Assembly: GCA_002344205.1 (NCBI GenBank)
Contig: DDSZ01000033.1
Span: 11,134 to 75,133, forward strand
DNA: 64,000 bases
Direction of reading: 5' to 3'
DNA from: Opitutaceae bacterium UBA2377
Lineage (GTDB): Bacteria; Verrucomicrobiota; Verrucomicrobiia; Opitutales; Opitutaceae
In this document: piece by piece, positions 60,946 to 64,000 of the stretch
How positions within the stretch are numbered: position 1 is the first letter of the stretch
Layout of the letters: each line of letters starts with the position of its first letter
Notes under the pieces: model-generated
The model's input: only the letters and a program-made list of their open reading frames with translations
The model's database searches: none
Told to the model about the DNA's origin: nothing
Translations under genes and position numbers: made by a program

Positions 60946-61944
60946 ATGCCCCCGACCATGCAGCTTTCCCGCCCGCCGCTGGAGCGGATGCTCCGGATCC
61001 ACGACAGCCTGCGCCGCGGCGCGCTGGTCAACTGCACGCGGCTGGTGGAGGAGCTGGAGGTTTCGCGCAAAACCATCGTGCGCGACATCGCCTTCATGCG
61101 CGACCGGCTCGACTTGCCGATCGAGTTCGACCCGCACCTCAACGCCTACCGCTACACCTCGCCGGTCAACGCCTTCCCGACGGTCAACGTCACCGAGGGC
61201 GAGCTGCTGGCGCTGCTGGTGGCGCAGCGGGCGCTGGAGCAATACCGCGGGACGCCATTTCACCGGCAGCTGGAGGTGGCCTTCGGCAAGCTGGCGGCGG
61301 GCCTGCGCGACCGCATTTCGTTTTCACCGGCCGACGAGCTGCGGGCGGTGTCGTTCAAAAACATCGGGCTGGGCAAGACCGACCTCGCGGTCTTCAACGC
61401 GCTCAGCGCCGCGGTGCTGCACCAGACGGAGGTGACCTTCGCCTACCGCAAGCCCGGGACGGGCCAAGCCGCGCCGCGCCGCGTGCAGCCCTACCACTTG
61501 GCGAACCGCGAAAACCTCTGGTATCTCGTCGCCCACGACCCGGAGCGCGGGGCGCTGCGCACCTTCGCCCTCACGCGCATCTCGGCGGTCACCGCCACGA
61601 AGACAGCTTTCAAGCGACCGGCGGATTTCTCGCCCGAGAAATTTTTTGCCAACGCCCTCGGCGTGCTCGGCGGCACGGGCGACTGGCGCGTGGTGCTGCG
61701 TTTCCAGCCCGGTGCGGCGGAGCGGGTGCGCGAGCGGGAGTGGCATGAGTCGCAGGAACTCCGCGAGCTGCCGGGCGGCGCGCTGGAGCTGCGGCTGCGG
61801 CTCGGCGCGCTGGAGGAGGTGGAGCAATGGGTGCTCGGCTGGGGCGCGGCGGCGGAGGTCGTCGGTCCGCCGGAGCTGCGCGAAAAAATCCGGCGGACGG
61901 CGGTGCAACTGGCCGCGATCTACGGCCGGGATCAGGCGTCCTGA
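60946..61944 (+). CDS. WYL-domain transcriptional regulator
   Basis: 332 residues from MPPTMQLSRPPL; an earlier Met at 60928 and a later one at 60958 are also possible. An N-terminal winged helix (RMLRIHDSLRRGALVNCTRL, VEELEVSRKTIVRDIAF) is followed by the WYL domain with RRVQPYHLANRENLWYLVAH and a C-terminal WCX part (ELRLRLGALEEVEQWVLGWG). Such regulators bind nucleotide or nucleic-acid ligands and often sit beside defence or metabolic genes. The end overlaps the convergent GH29-like gene by 13 bases. Confidence 0.9.
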   Translation: MPPTMQLSRPPLERMLRIHDSLRRGALVNCTRLVEELEVSRKTIVRDIAFMRDRLDLPIEFDPHLNAYRYTSPVNAFPTVNVTEGELLALLVAQRALEQYRGTPFHRQLEVAFGKLAAGLRDRISFSPADELRAVSFKNIGLGKTDLAVFNALSAAVLHQTEVTFAYRKPGTGQAAPRRVQPYHLANRENLWYLVAHDPERGALRTFALTRISAVTATKTAFKRPADFSPEKFFANALGVLGGTGDWRVVLRFQPGAAERVREREWHESQELRELPGGALELRLRLGALEEVEQWVLGWGAAAEVVGPPELREKIRRTAVQLAAIYGRDQAS

Positions 61945-62903
61945 CGCAAGGCGCGGCCGAGCGCGGCGACCTGCGGCCGGAACTCTTCCTCGATCAGCCC
62001 CGCGCGGGTGAGCGGCACGTCCCACGAAACCACGCCGCCGCGGCTATTGATAAACTTGGTGTAGCCGATCGTCAGCTCGTCGGGGAAGCGCACCGGGCCC
62101 TTGCCCCACCATTCGCCCATGATCGTCAGCACGTGCAGCCGCGCGCCGTTGATAAACTCCGGGTAGGGCGCGAGGCGGGAGAGGTCGGGCAGGTGGCCGG
62201 GCGAGACGGTCATGTCGCGCTCGATCTCGCCCGGCGTGTAATCCTCATACTCCGTCATGGAGTAGAGCGGCGTGCGCAGGCCGTTGTTGAAGGCGACGAT
62301 CGAGTCCGGATTGCCGGCCTTCAGCGCGGTGGCGAAGCTGCGATAGTTGGGTTCGTCGGGGTGCTGGTAGGCCGGCGCGTCGTAGGGCCCGTCGATCCAC
62401 CAGCCGCTGACGCCCCGGCCCCAGCGCAGCGACCATTCGCGGCAGACGGCCTCCCAGTGGCGTTGCAGCGTGGTGTGGCGCGCGTCGTCCACGCCCTCCA
62501 GTTTCGCCTTGGCCACCGCGTCGGTGGCCGGCGCCATGCCGGGCAGATAAACCAGCAGCCGGATGCCGTGCGGCTTGAAGGCTGCGGCGAGGTCGGCGAT
62601 CAGGTCGCGCCGCGAGCATTTGCTGGGCCTGATGCCCGTGATGGCGTCGTAGGCGGCGTTGGGGCTCAGGTAGAAACCGGAGTTCTGCCCGAGGGTGATG
62701 ACAAAATACGGCACGCCGTGGTCCGCGAGCTGCCGGGCGAGGCCCGCGGCATCGAAGGCGTCGATCCGCCGGTTCCAGTCGTCGGGCGAGAGGGTGATCG
62801 GCTGCAGGTTGCTCGCCGCGTCGGCGAGATAGTGGGTGAACATGCCCCAGCGGCAGTCACGGAACCAGGTGGTGTCGGCGCGGCGCCAGGCAGGAGTGGT
62901 CAT
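61932..62903 (-). CDS. GH29-like alpha-L-fucosidase family protein
   Basis: 323 residues. TTWFRDCRWGMFTHYLADAA, VPYFVITLGQNSGFY, and SGWWIDGPYDAP match the GH29 barrel; Asp in WWIDG occupies the nucleophile position. No signal peptide. The chain is shorter than full GH29 enzymes (about 450) and ends with the barrel, without a C-terminal beta-sandwich, so it may be a distant member with another substrate. It starts 10 bases after the stop of the sodium channel gene. Confidence 0.75.
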   Translation of the reverse strand: MTTPAWRRADTTWFRDCRWGMFTHYLADAASNLQPITLSPDDWNRRIDAFDAAGLARQLADHGVPYFVITLGQNSGFYLSPNAAYDAITGIRPSKCSRRDLIADLAAAFKPHGIRLLVYLPGMAPATDAVAKAKLEGVDDARHTTLQRHWEAVCREWSLRWGRGVSGWWIDGPYDAPAYQHPDEPNYRSFATALKAGNPDSIVAFNNGLRTPLYSMTEYEDYTPGEIERDMTVSPGHLPDLSRLAPYPEFINGARLHVLTIMGEWWGKGPVRFPDELTIGYTKFINSRGGVVSWDVPLTRAGLIEEEFRPQVAALGRALRQDA

Positions 62904-62913
62904 GGCAGGGGGC

Positions 62914-63759
62914 TTAGCGGGCGAGCTGCTTCAACTTGGCCAGATCGGCCTCGAGGCGGGCGATGACGGCGGCGGCGGATTCGGCCGGCTGGGCGGCGTG
63001 CTTCGCGGCGACCTCGGCGGCGTGTTCCTTCACCCCCAGTTCCTGCATGGTCGAGACGATGATGCCGATGAAGAGGTTCAGGATCGTGAACGTGGCGACC
63101 ACGATGAACGGCACGAAAAACATCCACGCCCACGGATGCACGGTCATCACCGGCCGCACGATGCCCATGGACCAACTCTCCAGCGTCATGATCTGGAAGA
63201 GCGAGAACAGGCTGGCGCCGAGGCTGCCGAAGAACTCGGGGTGCGTGCCGCCGAAGAGCTTCGTGGCCAGCACGCCCGCCGTGTAGAAGAAGATCAGCAT
63301 CACCGCGATCACGCCGACCAGCCCCGGGATGGCGTGCAGGAACGCGGTCACGACCCGGCGCAGTTGCGGCACCACGGTCAGAAGGCGGAGCACCCGCAGC
63401 ACGCGCAACGAGCGCAGCACCGACCACGCGCCCGCGCCGGGGGCCAGGGCCACGGCGATGACCGCGAGGTCGAACCAGTTCCAGCCGTTGCGCCAGAACA
63501 GGCCCCGGTAGGCGGTGAACTTCAGGGCCAGCTCGATGCAGAAAACGGTCAGGCAGAGCCGGTCCGCCAGGATGAGCCACGGGCCCCAGGCGGCCATGAT
63601 GGCGGCGTTGGTCTCCAGGCCGAGGATCACGGCATTGAGCAGGATGAGGGCCACGATGCCGAACTGGGCGCGGGGATGCTCGATGCATTCGGCCAGCCGC
63701 AGCCGCCAGGCGGCGGCACGGGGGCTGGCCCGGAGGGCCGAAAGGTCGATTTCGCTCAT
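62914..63759 (-). CDS. voltage-gated sodium channel, NavAb/NaChBac type
   Basis: 281 residues from MSEIDLSALR. Six membrane helices with an S4 voltage sensor of regularly spaced Arg (LRSLRVLRVLRLLTVVPQLR) and the selectivity filter TLESWSMG, the same as in NavAb-type channels. The pore helix S6 is FTILNLFIGIIVSTM. A C-terminal coiled-coil tail (about 245-281, rich in Ala/Glu/Lys) would join four subunits. It should conduct sodium across the inner membrane, perhaps for motility or pH control. It is co-directional with the GH29-like gene. Confidence 0.92.
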   Translation of the reverse strand: MSEIDLSALRASPRAAAWRLRLAECIEHPRAQFGIVALILLNAVILGLETNAAIMAAWGPWLILADRLCLTVFCIELALKFTAYRGLFWRNGWNWFDLAVIAVALAPGAGAWSVLRSLRVLRVLRLLTVVPQLRRVVTAFLHAIPGLVGVIAVMLIFFYTAGVLATKLFGGTHPEFFGSLGASLFSLFQIMTLESWSMGIVRPVMTVHPWAWMFFVPFIVVATFTILNLFIGIIVSTMQELGVKEHAAEVAAKHAAQPAESAAAVIARLEADLAKLKQLAR

Positions 63760-63884
63760 GCTGGCGGCCAGTGCATCGGGCCGCCCGCCGGCGTCAATCC
63801 GCGTGTGGCCCGCCTGACACACAATTGTAACAAGCGGCCTTGCCCACCGCCGGGGCGCACCCTAACCCTGACACCGACTCCCGC

Positions 63885-64000
63885 ATGATCGGCACGACCC
63901 TCTCCATCCTCGGCAGCCTCGGCATGTTCCTCTTCGGCATGAAGATCATGTCGGAGTCGCTACAAAAACTATCCGGCGAGCGGCTGCGCGGCATCATGCG
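63885..64000 (+). CDS. Na/Pi cotransporter family protein, partial
   Basis: Only the first 38 residues are inside the window: MIGTTLSILGSLGMFLFGMK and IMSESLQKLSGERLRGIM. The G-x-FLFGMK-x-MSE-x-LQK-x-x-G-x-R-L-R pattern is the N-terminus of bacterial Na/phosphate cotransporter II (PF02690, NptA-like) proteins. It would import phosphate with sodium. It diverges from the sodium channel gene. Confidence 0.82.
   Translation, partial: MIGTTLSILGSLGMFLFGMKIMSESLQKLSGERLRGIM

Overview
The window reads as a metagenome-type contig made of two unlike parts. Bases 1 to about 9,500 carry eight genes, all on the minus strand: a nucleotide-sugar epimerase, a polyprenyl-phosphate sugar transferase, a GT4 glycosyltransferase, a one-helix membrane protein, a sortase, a zinc-ribbon class III cyclase, a secreted beta-propeller with a YLPWAS motif after its signal peptide, and a TldD-type protease. 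Promoters with TATAAT boxes and true stem-plus-T-tract terminators are easy to see. This part looks like Chloroflexota (Anaerolineae-like); that assignment is inference. From about 9,550 to the end the content is typical of Verrucomicrobiota, family Opitutaceae (Opitutus/Lacunisphaera-like): STN-TonB receptors under ECF-sigma/FecR control, PmoA-, DUF4380- and sialidase-type carbohydrate proteins, and many short intergenic repeats. The two parts meet inside one open frame, a pyruvate carboxylase whose first ~90 residues look like an AccC-type biotin carboxylase and whose remainder is pyruvate carboxylase. The switch lies in the conserved block VDAIHPGYGFLSENPDF (about 9,502-9,552), so a chimeric assembly join is the most likely explanation.

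Layout. 0-9.2 kb: surface polysaccharide and cell-envelope genes, then tldD divergent from pyc. 9.3-12.8 kb: pyc. 12.8-16.4 kb: minus-strand group of two beta-propeller glycosidase-like proteins and a DUF4350-like protein. 16.6-20.9 kb: ECF sigma/FecR/TonB-receptor module A; its receptor has a low-GC barrel joined to a GC-rich N-terminus. 21-31 kb: DUF4380 protein, divergent Nramp-like transporter, membrane protein with two cyclic-nucleotide-binding domains on a degenerate M50 peptidase scaffold, DUF4202 protein, an overlapping CHASE2-cyclase/SH3-like/M48-protease operon, and glycyl-tRNA synthetase. 31-39 kb: AraC regulator divergent from a GH2 glycosidase, Mpo1-like protein, two enolase-superfamily enzymes, an SDR and an aldo/keto reductase. 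39.5-45.6 kb: sigma/FecR/TonB-receptor module B plus a TlpA-like thioredoxin. 45.7-47 kb: a small LuxR-type HTH protein and a double Usp protein. 47-53.5 kb: hexuronate operon (2-hydroxyacid dehydrogenase, Ldh-family reductase, SDR reductase, UxaE-like epimerase, UxaC). 53.5-56.3 kb: ArsR regulator with three SRPBCC (AHSA1) genes and a DoxX-like protein. 56.3-64 kb: membrane protein, PilZ protein, TPMT-like methyltransferase, PmoA-like protein, second 2-hydroxyacid dehydrogenase, WYL regulator with divergent unknown gene, GH29-like fucosidase, NavAb-type sodium channel, and the start of a Na/Pi cotransporter.

How it works together. The Opitutaceae part describes a degrader of plant or host glycans. 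Regulated TonB receptors bring ligands in, GH2/GH29/sialidase-like enzymes trim sugars, and UxaC, UxaE and an SDR reductase lead uronic acids toward mannonate. The most distinctive non-genic signal is a set of short repeat families: heptamer arrays, ATCCGCG-type arrays, TCCGCC hairpins and a paired hairpin with compensated stem changes. They fill intergenic spacers and in three places lie in frame inside coding sequence (pyc once, uxaE twice). I saw no rRNA, tRNA, CRISPR array, prophage or transposase.
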